Assembly: GCA_021323635.1 (NCBI GenBank)
Contig: JAJPKQ010000044.1
Span: 1-55,003, forward strand
Length of the DNA stretch: 55,003 bases
Direction of reading: 5' to 3'
Source: a bacterium
GTDB taxonomy: Bacteria; Actinomycetota; Thermoleophilia; Solirubrobacterales; Solirubrobacteraceae
Shown: piece by piece, positions 23,393 through 32,232 of the stretch
How positions within the stretch are numbered: position 1 is the first letter of the stretch
How the letters are laid out: every line of letters begins with the position of its first letter
Made by a program: the position numbers and the translations under genes
The notes under the pieces: generated by a model
Seen by the model: only the letters and a program-made list of their open reading frames with translations
What the model was told of the DNA's origin: nothing
Database searches by the model: none

Positions 23393-24076
23393 ATGCTCGA
23401 GCTGCTGCTCCCTGACTCTGTCTCCTGGGCGGAGCGGCGCTGGGATCCGGCGGCGGGCAGCGCGCCGGCGCCGGCGCCTGGCGAGCGCTTCCATCCCGAG
23501 GAGGCGGCGCTTGGCGAGCGCTCGGTGGCACGCCGGCGGGCGGAGCTGCTGCTCGGACGCGCGTGCGCGCACAGCGCGCTGGCGGCGCTTGGCGGGCCGG
23601 ATGTGCCGATCGGCAAAGGCGCGCAGGGGGAGCCCCTCTGGCCTGCGGGCTACACGGGCTCGATCACCCACTGCGCGGGCTACTGCGCGGCGGCGGTGGC
23701 GCGCCGCGCGGAGGTCGCCGCGCTTGGCATCGACGCGGAGCCAAACGAGCCGATCTCCGAGCGCATGCTCGCCCGCATCGCGGACGAGCGCGAGCGGGCG
23801 CACGTGGCGGAGCTGCTCGGCGCCGGCCCCACGGGCGCGAGCGCGGTGCGCTTTGACCGGCTGCTCTTCTGCGTCAAGGAGGCGCTCTACAAGGCGCTCT
23901 TTGCGCGCAGCGGCGCGAGGGTGCCCTTCGCGGGCTCACGGGTGCGCTTCGCGCTCTGCCCCGATCGGCGCAGCGGCCGCTTCGATGCGCGCCTTGCGAG
24001 CGGCTTGCTCGCCGGTCGCTGGTGCCTGCAGGAGGGCATCCTCGGCGCCGCGCTGCTGCTGGGCGACGCGCGCTGA
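23393..24076 (+). CDS. 4'-phosphopantetheinyl transferase (EntD/Sfp-like)
   Basis: This 227 aa enzyme would transfer the phosphopantetheine arm of CoA to a carrier-protein serine. The two hallmark motifs are GIDAE (112-116) and KEALYK (162-167), with ITHCAGYCAAAVA (91-103) matching the SxSHxxG-like strand of EntD-type enzymes. It precedes a lipid cluster that encodes its own acyl carrier protein 4.4 kb downstream, the likely substrate. A GGAGG directly abuts the ATG, too close to be a normal Shine-Dalgarno, so the start is slightly uncertain. Confidence 0.88.
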   Translation: MLELLLPDSVSWAERRWDPAAGSAPAPAPGERFHPEEAALGERSVARRRAELLLGRACAHSALAALGGPDVPIGKGAQGEPLWPAGYTGSITHCAGYCAAAVARRAEVAALGIDAEPNEPISERMLARIADERERAHVAELLGAGPTGASAVRFDRLLFCVKEALYKALFARSGARVPFAGSRVRFALCPDRRSGRFDARLASGLLAGRWCLQEGILGAALLLGDAR

Positions 24077-24216
24077 ATGAAATCAAACCTGCGCAGCCCT
24101 GCGCAGCGCGCGATCGCTGCTAGAAGGTGTGGCGCTGGAGGCTCGCTCGATGACTGCGCCTGCGCAGCGCAGCCGGTCGCGGTGAGGCCCGCGCAGCAGA
24201 GGCACGGACTTCAGGG

Positions 24217-24822
24217 ATGAGACCACCACAGGCGACAGGAGGCGGCGGCGAGGAGAAGTCAGCCCGGCGCGCGCGGCGCCGCGCCGGCATCTGGCGCCAC
24301 CTGCCGCGAGCGCTCGTGGGCCTCTACCCGCCCTTTCTGGGCGCGGGGATCAGCGTGCGCGCAGACGCGGACCTGAGCGTCGTGGAGTCGCGCCTGAAGT
24401 GGCGCTGGTGGAACCGCAACTACGTCGGCACCCACTTCGGCGGCTCCATCTACGCGATGACGGACCCCTTCTACATGGTGATGCTGATCGAGCGTCTGGG
24501 CGCGGGCTTCACGGTCTGGCTCGCGGAGGCCTCGATCCGCTACGTGAAGCCGGGGCGCGGCAGCCTGCGCGCGCGCTTTGAGCTGAGCGCGGAGCAGATC
24601 GCCGACATCGCAGCACGCGCGGCCGAGCACGGGCGGGTGCATGTCGAGCTGCCCGTGAGCGTGGTCGACGAGCAGGGAGAGTGCGTGGCGGAGGTGCGAC
24701 AGAGGCTCTCTGTGCGTGCCAAGGGCGCAAGTGGGCGCTTCGTGCGCTCCAACCCAGCGGGCGCGGGCAAGCCGGCGGCGGCGGCGCCCGAGCAGGGCCG
24801 GCGCGAGCAGGTGGGCGGATGA
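24217..24822 (+). CDS. DUF4442 hotdog-fold thioesterase-like protein
   Basis: This 201 aa protein has the DUF4442/PaaI-like hotdog core. RLKWRWWNRNYVGTHFGGSIYAMTDPFYMVMLIERLG contains the family helix with the THFGGSIYAM turn. WLAEASIRYVKPGRGSLRARFELS is the following strand pair. Hotdog proteins of this kind hydrolyse or bind acyl thioesters. Residues 1-25 are basic and the last 30 are Ala/Gly-rich. Its stop overlaps the ATG of the SAM methyltransferase (ATGA), so the two are made together. It may release or proofread acyl chains from the cluster's carrier protein or CoA. Confidence 0.75.
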   Translation: MRPPQATGGGGEEKSARRARRRAGIWRHLPRALVGLYPPFLGAGISVRADADLSVVESRLKWRWWNRNYVGTHFGGSIYAMTDPFYMVMLIERLGAGFTVWLAEASIRYVKPGRGSLRARFELSAEQIADIAARAAEHGRVHVELPVSVVDEQGECVAEVRQRLSVRAKGASGRFVRSNPAGAGKPAAAAPEQGRREQVGG

Positions 24823-25730
24823 GCACCCTGCGGACGACGGCAAGCGGGCGCGAATATGTCCTGCCTGCCGCTCCCGCGGTCTCCGCGGAGCTTGCCGGCT
24901 ATGAGATCCGCCGCCACTACGAGCTGCCCTCGCAGTTCTACGCGCTGTGGCTTGACCCGACGATGGCCTACACCTGCGCGCTCTATGAGGATGGCGATGA
25001 GCTCGGGCGCGCCCAGCAGCGCAAGCTCGACTGGCTGGCGCGCGCGGCGGGCGTGCGGGAGGGCGCTCGCGTGCTGGACGTGGGCTGCGGGTGGGGCGGC
25101 ATGCTCCAGCGCCTCGTGCAGGAGCACGGCGTGAGCGAGGCGCTCGGCATCACGATCAGCGCCGAGCAGGCGCGCTTTGCCAGGGAGCGCTGCGCGGGGC
25201 TGCCGGTGGCGGTGCTGGTCGAGAGCTGGGAGGCGCACGAGCCCGAGCGCCCCTATGACGCGATCGTCTCAGCGGGGGCCTTTGAGCACTTTGCGCGCGA
25301 TCGCGCAAGCCGCGAGGCGCGCGTTGCGACCTATCGGCAGTTCTTTGCCCGCTGCCACCGCCTGCTTGCGCCCGGCGGGCGGATCGGCCTGCAGAGCGTC
25401 GCCAAGGGCGGCGCCCGCCTCGATCGCCAGGCGATCGAGGACTTCAGGGTCGTCGACGAGGCCTTCCCGGAGTCGGCGATCCCCTGGCCGGCGGAGATCC
25501 TGCTTGCGTCTGAGCGCCACTTTGACGTGCGCGAGTGCGTCTTCCACGATCAGCACTACGTGCGCACGATCAGCGCCTGGCTGGAGCGCTTGGCGGCGGT
25601 CCGCGAGCAGGGCGTGGCGATGATCGGAGAGGAGCGCTTTGAGCTCTTTGTCGGCTATCTGGAGGCGGCACGCCGGCGTCTGCTGGCAGGACATGCGACG
25701 CTGATGCGCCTGTCGCTGCGCAGGATCTGA
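24819..25730 (+). CDS. Cyclopropane-fatty-acid/mycolic-acid-type SAM methyltransferase
   Basis: This 303 aa protein is close in size to CmaA/PcaA-type methyltransferases and lacks the N-terminal domain of E. coli Cfa. HYELPSQFYALWLDPTMAYTCALYE is the family substrate-entry segment. VLDVGCGWGG (85-94) is the SAM-binding motif I. GITISAEQARFA and SAGAFEHFARDR (with the Glu-His pair) match the active-site region. These enzymes add a methylene or methyl group across a double bond of an acyl chain. It is coupled to the desaturase that follows (TGATG), which would make the double bond. Confidence 0.88.
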   Translation: MSTLRTTASGREYVLPAAPAVSAELAGYEIRRHYELPSQFYALWLDPTMAYTCALYEDGDELGRAQQRKLDWLARAAGVREGARVLDVGCGWGGMLQRLVQEHGVSEALGITISAEQARFARERCAGLPVAVLVESWEAHEPERPYDAIVSAGAFEHFARDRASREARVATYRQFFARCHRLLAPGGRIGLQSVAKGGARLDRQAIEDFRVVDEAFPESAIPWPAEILLASERHFDVRECVFHDQHYVRTISAWLERLAAVREQGVAMIGEERFELFVGYLEAARRRLLAGHATLMRLSLRRI

Positions 25731-26707
25731 TGAGCAGCGGCCAGCTTGCCCGCGAGCTGCGCGCGCATCCGCCCTCAGGCGAGCGGCCGCCTGCCTTTGC
25801 GCTTGTTGGGTCCGGCGAGCTGAAGCGCAGCCACCGCGCCTTCCTGTTGCTCTCAAGCATCGTGCCGGCGTTGGGCGTGCTGGCGGCGATCGCGCTCTCG
25901 TGGCGGCGCGCTGTCGGCGTGAGCGACCTGCTGCTGCTGGCGCTCTTCTACGCGCTCTGTGGCTTTGGCATCTCGATGGGCTATCACCGCCTCTTCTCGC
26001 ACCGCTCCTTTCGCGCCCGCCGTCCGCTGAAGGTCGCGCTGGCGCTCTTTGGCACCTTTGCAGGACACGGGCCTGTGATCGCGTGGGTCGCCCACCACCG
26101 CAAGCACCACACCTTCTCCGATCGCGAGGGAGACCCGCACAGCCCTTACGCCTTCGGCAGCGGCTCCCGGCTGCGCGCGCTGCGGGGGCTTTGGTTTGCG
26201 CACATCGCCTGGCGCTTCTCCGAGAACGTGAAGGTCGACACCTTCCGCTACGCGCCCGACCTGCTGCGCGATCGCGACCTGCGCTTCATCTCACGCCACT
26301 TCATCGCGATCACGATCGCGGGGCTGCTGGCGCCGGGCGCGATCGCGCTGGCGATCGGCGGGGGCCTCACGGGCGCCCTTTACGCGATCCTCTGGGCGGG
26401 CGTGGTGCGGATGTTCCTCGGGCATCACGTCACCTACAGCGTCAACTCGCTGGGGCACTTCATCGGCCCGCGACGCTACGCGACGGAGGATCACTCGCGC
26501 AACATCTGGTGGCTTGCGATACCTACCTTCGGCGACTCCTGGCACAACAACCACCACGCATTTCCGACCTCGGCCGCGCACGGCCTGCGCCGGCGCGAGC
26601 TTGACATCAGCGCGCTGGCGATCGGGCTCTGCGCGCGACTGGGGCTGGCGAGTGATGTCGTTGCGATCGATGAGCGCCGTCTGCGCGAGAAGGAGCTGCG
26701 CCGATGA
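25730..26707 (+). CDS. Integral membrane fatty acid desaturase
   Basis: This 325 aa di-iron desaturase has the three histidine boxes: HRLFSH (86-91), HHRKHH (122-127) and HNNHH (272-276). GYHRLFSHRSF and WHNNHHAFPTSAAHG are the acyl-CoA/acyl-ACP Delta9-desaturase forms. Four membrane helices are likely (about 37-57, 66-84, 103-120, 190-230). The start overlaps the stop of the SAM methyltransferase and its stop overlaps the acyl-AMP ligase start (ATGA). With a ligase and carrier protein in the same operon, a carrier-bound acyl chain is a plausible substrate. No electron donor is encoded alongside. Confidence 0.92.
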   Translation: MSSGQLARELRAHPPSGERPPAFALVGSGELKRSHRAFLLLSSIVPALGVLAAIALSWRRAVGVSDLLLLALFYALCGFGISMGYHRLFSHRSFRARRPLKVALALFGTFAGHGPVIAWVAHHRKHHTFSDREGDPHSPYAFGSGSRLRALRGLWFAHIAWRFSENVKVDTFRYAPDLLRDRDLRFISRHFIAITIAGLLAPGAIALAIGGGLTGALYAILWAGVVRMFLGHHVTYSVNSLGHFIGPRRYATEDHSRNIWWLAIPTFGDSWHNNHHAFPTSAAHGLRRRELDISALAIGLCARLGLASDVVAIDERRLREKELRR

Positions 26708-28485
26708 GGTCGATCTTCGAGCCCTATCGGGCGCGCGCGGGGGAGCAGCTGCGGCTGGCAGTCCGCGCAGGCGGCGATGAGCAGGCGCTGAGCATCGATC
26801 AGTGGCAGCGCGCGGCGGAGGTCGCCGCAGGCGCGCTGCGCGAGCTTGGCATCGACCGCGGTGCTCGCGTGGGCTGTGTGTTGTCAAACAGCGCCTCGGT
26901 CTGCGCGGCGATCTTTGGCGTTTGGTACGCGGGCGCGCGGCTGCACTCGCTGCCGACGATCTCGCGCGGGATGTCGCCTGAGCGCTACGGCCGGCTGCTG
27001 CGCGAGCTCTGCGCGCGCGCTGAGATCGAGCTGCTGCTGGTCGAGGGCTCCTTTGTGGAGGCGCTGGCGGCGCTGCTCGGCGAGGATGCGCCGGTGCGTG
27101 TCGCAGCCTACGAGGCGCTTGCCGAGGGCAGGGCGATCGCGCCCGAGCCGCCCGACCCCGATGAGATCGTCTTCGTGCAGTACTCATCGGGCTCGACGCG
27201 CGACCCCCGCGGCTGCATGCTGAGCGCGCGCGCGATCGCTGCGCACATGCAGCTGCTGGGGGAGGAGCTGGCGATCGACCCCACGCGCGATCGCGGCGTC
27301 TTCTGGCTGCCGCTCTCCCACGACATGGGGCTCTTCGGCTGCCTGATGTGCGCGTGGCTGTTCGGCATCCCGCTGCTGATGGGCAGCCCGCTGCGCTTTC
27401 TGCGCTCGCCGGGAACGTGGCTGCGCGACGTCGCAGAGTTTGAGGCGACGATGACGGTCGGCCCATCCTTTGCGCTTGCGCTCGCCTGCCGCGCGGCGGC
27501 CGCCGGCGGGGGAGCGGCGGGTGCGCTTGCGCTGCGGCGGATCATCCTCGGCGGCGAGCGCGTCAGCTGGCAGGTGCTGCTTGAGGCGCGGAAGCTGCTT
27601 GGCGCCGCAGGGGTGCCCTTTGCAGCCTTCTCGCCGGCGTATGGGCTGGCGGAGGCGACGCTCGCGGTGACGATGAGCGGCGCCGATCAGGAGCCCCACG
27701 CGATCGCGCCGCCCGCGGGCCAAGGCGCGCCGATCGTCTCCTGCGGGCGAGCGCTGCGGGGGGTGAGCGTGGAGGTCGCCGGCAGCGATGAGCTCGAGCA
27801 GCTGGCGGGCGACGGCGTCGGTGAGCTCTACGTGCGCACACCGGGGCTCGCGGCGGGCTACCTCGGCGAGGCGGAGCTCTCGGCGCAGCGCTTTGCGGAC
27901 GGGCGCCTGCGCACGGGGGACATCGGGCTGGTGCGCGGGGGCGAGACCTATGTCCTTGGGCGCACCGACGACATGATCCCGGTCGGCGGCCGCAACATCT
28001 ACGCCACGGACTTCGAGCAGGAGGTGGGGCCTGAGATCGGCGTCAAGGCCGGCTCGGTGGTGCTGCTAGGGATCGAGGCCGAGCAGGGCGCTCGCCTCGT
28101 GATCCTCGCTGAGCCCGCGGATGCGGGCGGGCGCCACGATGACACCGCCGCCAACCTGCGCGAGCGCGCGCGGCGGATCCTCGGCGTGCAGGTCGATCAA
28201 TGCCTGATCGTCGCGCAGCGCTCGATACCGAAGACGCCAAGCGGGAAGATCCAGCGCTTTCGCGCCCGCGAGCTGCTTGCCGCGGGCGAGCTGAGCGTGC
28301 TGGGCGCCGTCGGCGCCGCGCAGCTGCGTCGCTTCCGCGCGCAGTCCCGGACACCGGCGGCCGGCGCGGAGGCGCCGCGCAGGGATCAGGACACGGGCGC
28401 TGAATATGTCCAGGCGGGCGGCGCAGCGGCGGGCGAGCGCGCCTCAAGCGACGGGAAAGGAGATCGATCAACCGATGGAGCCTGA
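26704..28485 (+). CDS. Fatty acyl-AMP ligase (acyl-ACP synthetase type)
   Basis: This 593 aa ANL-superfamily enzyme has FAAL features: the adenylation loop VQYSSGSTRDPRG (158-170, with Arg in place of the usual Lys), WLPLSHDMGLFG, SPLRFLRSPGTWLRDVAEFEAT, AYGLAEATLAVT, and GRTDDMIPVGGRNIYATDFE with the hinge Asp. FAALs make acyl-adenylates and hand the acyl group to a carrier protein rather than CoA. The acyl carrier protein gene overlaps its 3' end by 11 nt. Residues after 555 are a Gly/Ala-rich extension. It probably activates a free fatty acid for the pathway. Confidence 0.85.
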   Translation: MRSIFEPYRARAGEQLRLAVRAGGDEQALSIDQWQRAAEVAAGALRELGIDRGARVGCVLSNSASVCAAIFGVWYAGARLHSLPTISRGMSPERYGRLLRELCARAEIELLLVEGSFVEALAALLGEDAPVRVAAYEALAEGRAIAPEPPDPDEIVFVQYSSGSTRDPRGCMLSARAIAAHMQLLGEELAIDPTRDRGVFWLPLSHDMGLFGCLMCAWLFGIPLLMGSPLRFLRSPGTWLRDVAEFEATMTVGPSFALALACRAAAAGGGAAGALALRRIILGGERVSWQVLLEARKLLGAAGVPFAAFSPAYGLAEATLAVTMSGADQEPHAIAPPAGQGAPIVSCGRALRGVSVEVAGSDELEQLAGDGVGELYVRTPGLAAGYLGEAELSAQRFADGRLRTGDIGLVRGGETYVLGRTDDMIPVGGRNIYATDFEQEVGPEIGVKAGSVVLLGIEAEQGARLVILAEPADAGGRHDDTAANLRERARRILGVQVDQCLIVAQRSIPKTPSGKIQRFRARELLAAGELSVLGAVGAAQLRRFRAQSRTPAAGAEAPRRDQDTGAEYVQAGGAAAGERASSDGKGDRSTDGA

Positions 28486-28753
28486 GCAGAGCGGCGTGAG
28501 CGAGGCGACGGAGCAGCGCGGCCCGGTGACCACGGAGCTCGCGTGCGAGGCGCTGGCGCGGGTGCTTGCGCGCAAGGGACGCGTCGAGGCGCTTGACGCG
28601 CAGACCAATCTGCGCGCGCTTGATCTGGACTCGCTGGACATCGGCGAGCTGTTCGTGACGCTCGAGGAGCTGAGCGGGCAGGAGCTTGACCCGGAGTCCG
28701 CGGAAGGGGTAGAGCTGCTGGGCGATCTCGTCCGCGTGCGGGCGCTTGCCTGA
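28475..28753 (+). CDS. Stand-alone acyl carrier protein
   Basis: This 92 aa carrier protein has the phosphopantetheine site LDLDSLDIGEL, with Ser53 as the attachment residue, followed by the acidic recognition helix (FVTLEELSGQELD). Residues 1-18 form an acidic lead. ATG 28475 follows AGGAG by 12 nt and overlaps the ligase stop. A longer frame from 28406 is less likely. It is not the house-keeping AcpP by context, and sits between a fatty acyl-AMP ligase and a hydrolase in a dedicated lipid operon. Confidence 0.88.
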   Translation: MEPEQSGVSEATEQRGPVTTELACEALARVLARKGRVEALDAQTNLRALDLDSLDIGELFVTLEELSGQELDPESAEGVELLGDLVRVRALA

Positions 28754-28755
28754 TC

Positions 28756-29550
28756 GTGGCGCTCGAGCGCGGATCGGCGCTGCGGGAGAGCGCAGCCTGC
28801 GCCCTGCCGCTGGTTATGGTTCATGGCGGCCTTCCGCCGCAGGAGACCTTCTCAGCGCAGCGCGAGCTTGGGCGCCGGCGCCCGCTGCTGGCGCCGACCC
28901 TGCCGATCGGATCGGCCGCGGGCGCCGCTCGCAGACGGCGCGACTTCGCAAGCGACGGGGAGGCGCTGGCGGGGATGCTCGCCGCGCAGGCCCCCGCCGG
29001 CGCGCACCTGCTGGGCGTCTCCTACGGCGCGGTCTCGGCGCTTGCCTGCGCAGTGCGCGCGCCTGCGCTGGTGCGATCGCTGACGCTCGTCGAGGCGCCG
29101 CTGTTTGCGCTTGCCCTTGACGTGCCGCATGTGGCGCGCTTCGTCGCGGCGCTCGAGCGTCCCTTCGATCGCGCGGTGTGCACGCGCGCGGAGGCAAGCG
29201 CGGCCTTTGCCGCCTTCACCAGCCCGGGCGTGGGGCAGGGGCCGGATGTGGGCGCGCGGATCGCCGGGGTGATGAGCTTCGTGCGTGGCGCCCGCCCGCC
29301 CGCGCAGGCGCGCTTTGACCTGCAGCGCCTGCGCGCTGCGGGAGTGCCCGCGCTGGTCGTATCGGGCGCCCACCATGAGGCGCTGAGCGTCGTCTCGGCG
29401 CGCCTTGCCGAGCAACTTGGCGCGCAGCTGCTCGAGCTGCCGGGCTGGGGTCACTCCCCGCAGCGCTCGCCGCAGTTCAACGGCGCGCTGGTGCGCTTTC
29501 TCGACGTAGTTGAGGCCGGCACGAGGATGGCCACTGCCGGGATGCGCTGA
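28756..29550 (+). CDS. Alpha/beta-hydrolase (possible chain-releasing thioesterase)
   Basis: This 264 aa protein has the alpha/beta-hydrolase signature. VMVHGG forms the oxyanion strand, GVSYGA the nucleophile elbow Ser, and the ELPGWGHSPQ segment the catalytic His near the C-terminus; the acid is probably in VSGAHHEA or nearby. GTG 28756 is 2 nt after the acyl carrier protein stop. In this setting it may cleave the finished acyl chain from the carrier protein, or transfer it. An esterase or peroxidase-like role cannot be excluded. Confidence 0.75.
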   Translation: MALERGSALRESAACALPLVMVHGGLPPQETFSAQRELGRRRPLLAPTLPIGSAAGAARRRRDFASDGEALAGMLAAQAPAGAHLLGVSYGAVSALACAVRAPALVRSLTLVEAPLFALALDVPHVARFVAALERPFDRAVCTRAEASAAFAAFTSPGVGQGPDVGARIAGVMSFVRGARPPAQARFDLQRLRAAGVPALVVSGAHHEALSVVSARLAEQLGAQLLELPGWGHSPQRSPQFNGALVRFLDVVEAGTRMATAGMR

Positions 29551-29552
29551 AG

Positions 29553-31055
29553 GTGAGACGGGCAGGCGGCGAGGCAGGGGGGTCGCAGGGGGAGCCGACG
29601 GCCTCCCCGCAGACGCTTGCGGTCGGGCGCGCCCGCGCGGCGTTGGACCTCGGCGCTGGTGCGCGTGGGCTTGCGATCGCGCTCTGCTGCCTTGCCGCCT
29701 TCATCGCCTTCCTGGACACGACCATCGTCAACATCGCCTTCCCCCAGATCGAGCGCGCCTTTGCGTCAAGCGCTGGCCTGAGCACCCTCTCCTGGGTGGT
29801 GAACGGCTACAACATCGTGATCGCGGCGCTGCTTGTGCCCGCGGGCAGGACCGCCGATCGGCTTGGGCGCAAGCGCTTCTTGATGGCGGGGCTGCTGCTG
29901 TTCGCGCTGGCCTCGGGAGCCTGCGCGGCGGCGCAGGGAGCCGCGCTCCTGATCGCGATGCGCTTCGTGCAGGCGCTTGGCGCGGCGGTGATCGTGCCCA
30001 CCTCGCTGGCGCTGCTGCTGCCGCGCTTTGCGCTCCGGCGGCGCCTCTCGGCGGTGACGCTGTGGGGAGCGGCAAGCGCGCTTGGCGCCGGCATCGGCCC
30101 CTCGCTGGGCGGCGCCTTGGTCGATGCGTGGTCATGGCGGGCGGTGTTTCTTGTGAACGTGCCGCTTGCGCTGATCGCGGCGCTGCTTGCGGCGGGCGCG
30201 CTCGCGGAGGAAGAGGAGCCGGGGCCGCTGCCTGACCTGCTTGGGGGCGCGCTGCTGACGATCGCTCTTGGCGCCGTCGCGCTGGGGGTCGTGAAGGGCT
30301 CAGAATGGGGCTGGCTTGACGCGCGCACGCTTGGCGCGCTGATCGCCGGGGTCTTGCTGCTGTGCCTTGTCGCGCGGCGCTGTCTGCGCCACCCTGAGCC
30401 GGTGATCGAGCCGCGGCTGCTGGGGGCGGGCGGAGCGGCGCCAGGCAATGTCGCGACGCTGCTGTTGTCTGTCGCCCTGTATGCGACGATTCTCAACAAT
30501 GTGCTCTTCCTGACCACGCTCTGGCGCTGGTCGGTGCTGCAGGCGGGACTCGCGATCAGCCCGGCGGCGCTGACGACCGCCCTCTTCGCGCGCCCGGCGG
30601 GGAGCATCGCGGAGCGCTTTGGCGTGCGGCGCGTGGCGATCCCGGGGACGATCATCTATGCGGCCGGCACGCTGCTCTTTGCCTGGGGTGCGGGGCGGAC
30701 GCCCGACTTCCTCTCCCACTGGCTGCCGGGCGCGCTGCTGACGGGCATCGGCATGGGCCTCTCGCTGCCGGTGCTGGTGGGAGCGGTGCTGGTCAGCGCG
30801 CCGCTCCCCCAGCTTGCCACCGCGAGCGGCATCAACGCCTCGGTGCGCCAGGTGGGCAGCGTGCTGGGCGTCGCGCTTGTGGTCTCGATCCTCGCCGCCG
30901 CCGATGCCGGCGGCCGAGCGGGAGCGCAGCGGCTGCTTGAAGGCCACCGCAGCGCGTGGTATCTGGCCGCGGACTTCGCGCTTGCCGCGGGCGCGGTGGC
31001 GGCGCTGCTCACGCGCTCTCGGTGCGGGGGCGCCCGTCCGCCCGTGCCGGCTTAG
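29553..31055 (+). CDS. MFS exporter, DHA2 (14-helix) type
   Basis: This 500 aa major facilitator has about 14 hydrophobic helices. The first carries the DHA2 motif D1 (FIAFLDTTIVNIAFPQIE), motif A follows as GRTADRLGRKRFLMAG, and motif C as WGAASALGAGIGPSLGGALVD. DHA2 proteins export drugs, lipids or siderophores by proton antiport. GTG 29553 begins 2 nt after the hydrolase stop, making it the last gene of the lipid operon and a candidate exporter for its product. The first 35 residues are a variable hydrophilic lead. It ends 2 nt before the convergent aldo/keto reductase-like stop. Confidence 0.9.
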   Translation: MRRAGGEAGGSQGEPTASPQTLAVGRARAALDLGAGARGLAIALCCLAAFIAFLDTTIVNIAFPQIERAFASSAGLSTLSWVVNGYNIVIAALLVPAGRTADRLGRKRFLMAGLLLFALASGACAAAQGAALLIAMRFVQALGAAVIVPTSLALLLPRFALRRRLSAVTLWGAASALGAGIGPSLGGALVDAWSWRAVFLVNVPLALIAALLAAGALAEEEEPGPLPDLLGGALLTIALGAVALGVVKGSEWGWLDARTLGALIAGVLLLCLVARRCLRHPEPVIEPRLLGAGGAAPGNVATLLLSVALYATILNNVLFLTTLWRWSVLQAGLAISPAALTTALFARPAGSIAERFGVRRVAIPGTIIYAAGTLLFAWGAGRTPDFLSHWLPGALLTGIGMGLSLPVLVGAVLVSAPLPQLATASGINASVRQVGSVLGVALVVSILAAADAGGRAGAQRLLEGHRSAWYLAADFALAAGAVAALLTRSRCGGARPPVPA

Positions 31056-31057
31056 GC

Positions 31058-32209
31058 TCAGACGAGCGCGGAGCGCACGAGCGCCCGCTCGGGGTCGATC
31101 GCCCAGCGGGCGGCAGCCTGGCGCAGCTCCTCATCGAGCTCCCAGCGGTCTGGCGCCTCCTCGCCGGAGTGCTCGGGGCTTGCCCCCTTCAGCGCCATGC
31201 AGCCGGTGTTGTCGCCGATCGCGCGCAGCGCTGCGATCTCATCGGCTGAGAGCGCGAGCGCGCCCGCCGCCTGCAGCGAGGCGAGCGCGGCGAGCTCCGC
31301 GCGCTTTGACTCGATCGCTCGCGCCTGCGCAGAGCGCTCCTGGATCAGCGTCGGCGCGACGCACGCGATCGGAGCTTGAGCGAGGTTGAAGGCGCAGGCA
31401 AGCTGCAGCGGGGTGAGGCCGTGGGCCTCCGCGATCGGGGCCATCTGCGCGATGCGCTGAAGCCCCTGCTCGACCCAGCCGGCGGGGCGGAAGGCGCGGT
31501 GGTCGCGCTCGCAGAAGCGCGCCTGCGCATCGATGTCGCCGAAGAAGAGCCCGCCGTAGTCGACGACACGGGTGATCAGCCTGACGCCGGCGGCACGTGC
31601 GGCGGGTAGCACCAGCTCTCCCGGCCAGGGCTCGAGCGGCGAGAAGATGATCATCGCCCAGTCGATCAGCTCTGAGAAGCGCTCGAGGCAGGCGATCAGA
31701 TCGAGCGTGAAGCCGTTGGCCGGGCCGGGCGCGACGCCGAGCTTCTCGGTCAGGCCCAGCTCGCGCAGCTGCGCGAGCGCCTCCCAGACTGCGTCGGAGC
31801 GGTAGCCGCGGCGGTCGGGGTTGTGCAGCAGCAGCAGATCGAAGCGCTCTTGGCCGAGACGCTCGAGGCTTGCGCGCGCAGCGTGCTCGAGGTAGTCGCG
31901 GTAGCGCTCGGGCCCGCGCAGGCGCGGGTCGCTGAAGCGGGGGTAGCCCTTCGCTCCCGCGCGCGGCGCGCTGTAGAAGTCATGCCCGATCGCGCCCACC
32001 AGGCAGTAGCGCTCGCGCTCGCAGCCTGCGAGCGCGCGTCCAAGCAGCGCATCCGCCGCCCCCTCGCCGTAGACGTCGGCGCTGATCACGGTCGCGATCT
32101 GATCGTCGGGCACAAGCAGCGCGCTCAGGCGCTGCTCGGAGATCGCCTCGCCGAAGCGCATGAAGCGCCCGCCGCTCCAGGATCCAACTGCGCTGATGCT
32201 CGGGTCCAT
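31058..32209 (-). CDS. Aldo/keto reductase-like protein lacking the catalytic lysine
   Basis: This 383 aa TIM-barrel protein has the aldo/keto reductase layout. ADVYGEGAADALLGRAL supplies the conserved Asp and Tyr, FDLLLLHNPDRRGY the catalytic His, and later GLTPLQLACAFNLAQAPIACVAPT resembles the C-terminal NADPH-binding region. The strand that normally carries the catalytic Lys (ATK-like) reads CLVGAIGHDFY, with no Lys. Residues 340-383 are a helical extension. It may have altered chemistry or act on an activated substrate. It is convergent with the lipid operon and is probably not part of it. Confidence 0.7.
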   Translation of the reverse strand: MDPSISAVGSWSGGRFMRFGEAISEQRLSALLVPDDQIATVISADVYGEGAADALLGRALAGCERERYCLVGAIGHDFYSAPRAGAKGYPRFSDPRLRGPERYRDYLEHAARASLERLGQERFDLLLLHNPDRRGYRSDAVWEALAQLRELGLTEKLGVAPGPANGFTLDLIACLERFSELIDWAMIIFSPLEPWPGELVLPAARAAGVRLITRVVDYGGLFFGDIDAQARFCERDHRAFRPAGWVEQGLQRIAQMAPIAEAHGLTPLQLACAFNLAQAPIACVAPTLIQERSAQARAIESKRAELAALASLQAAGALALSADEIAALRAIGDNTGCMALKGASPEHSGEEAPDRWELDEELRQAAARWAIDPERALVRSALV

Positions 32210-32232
32210 CGCAAGCTCAAGGGTATCGGCGG

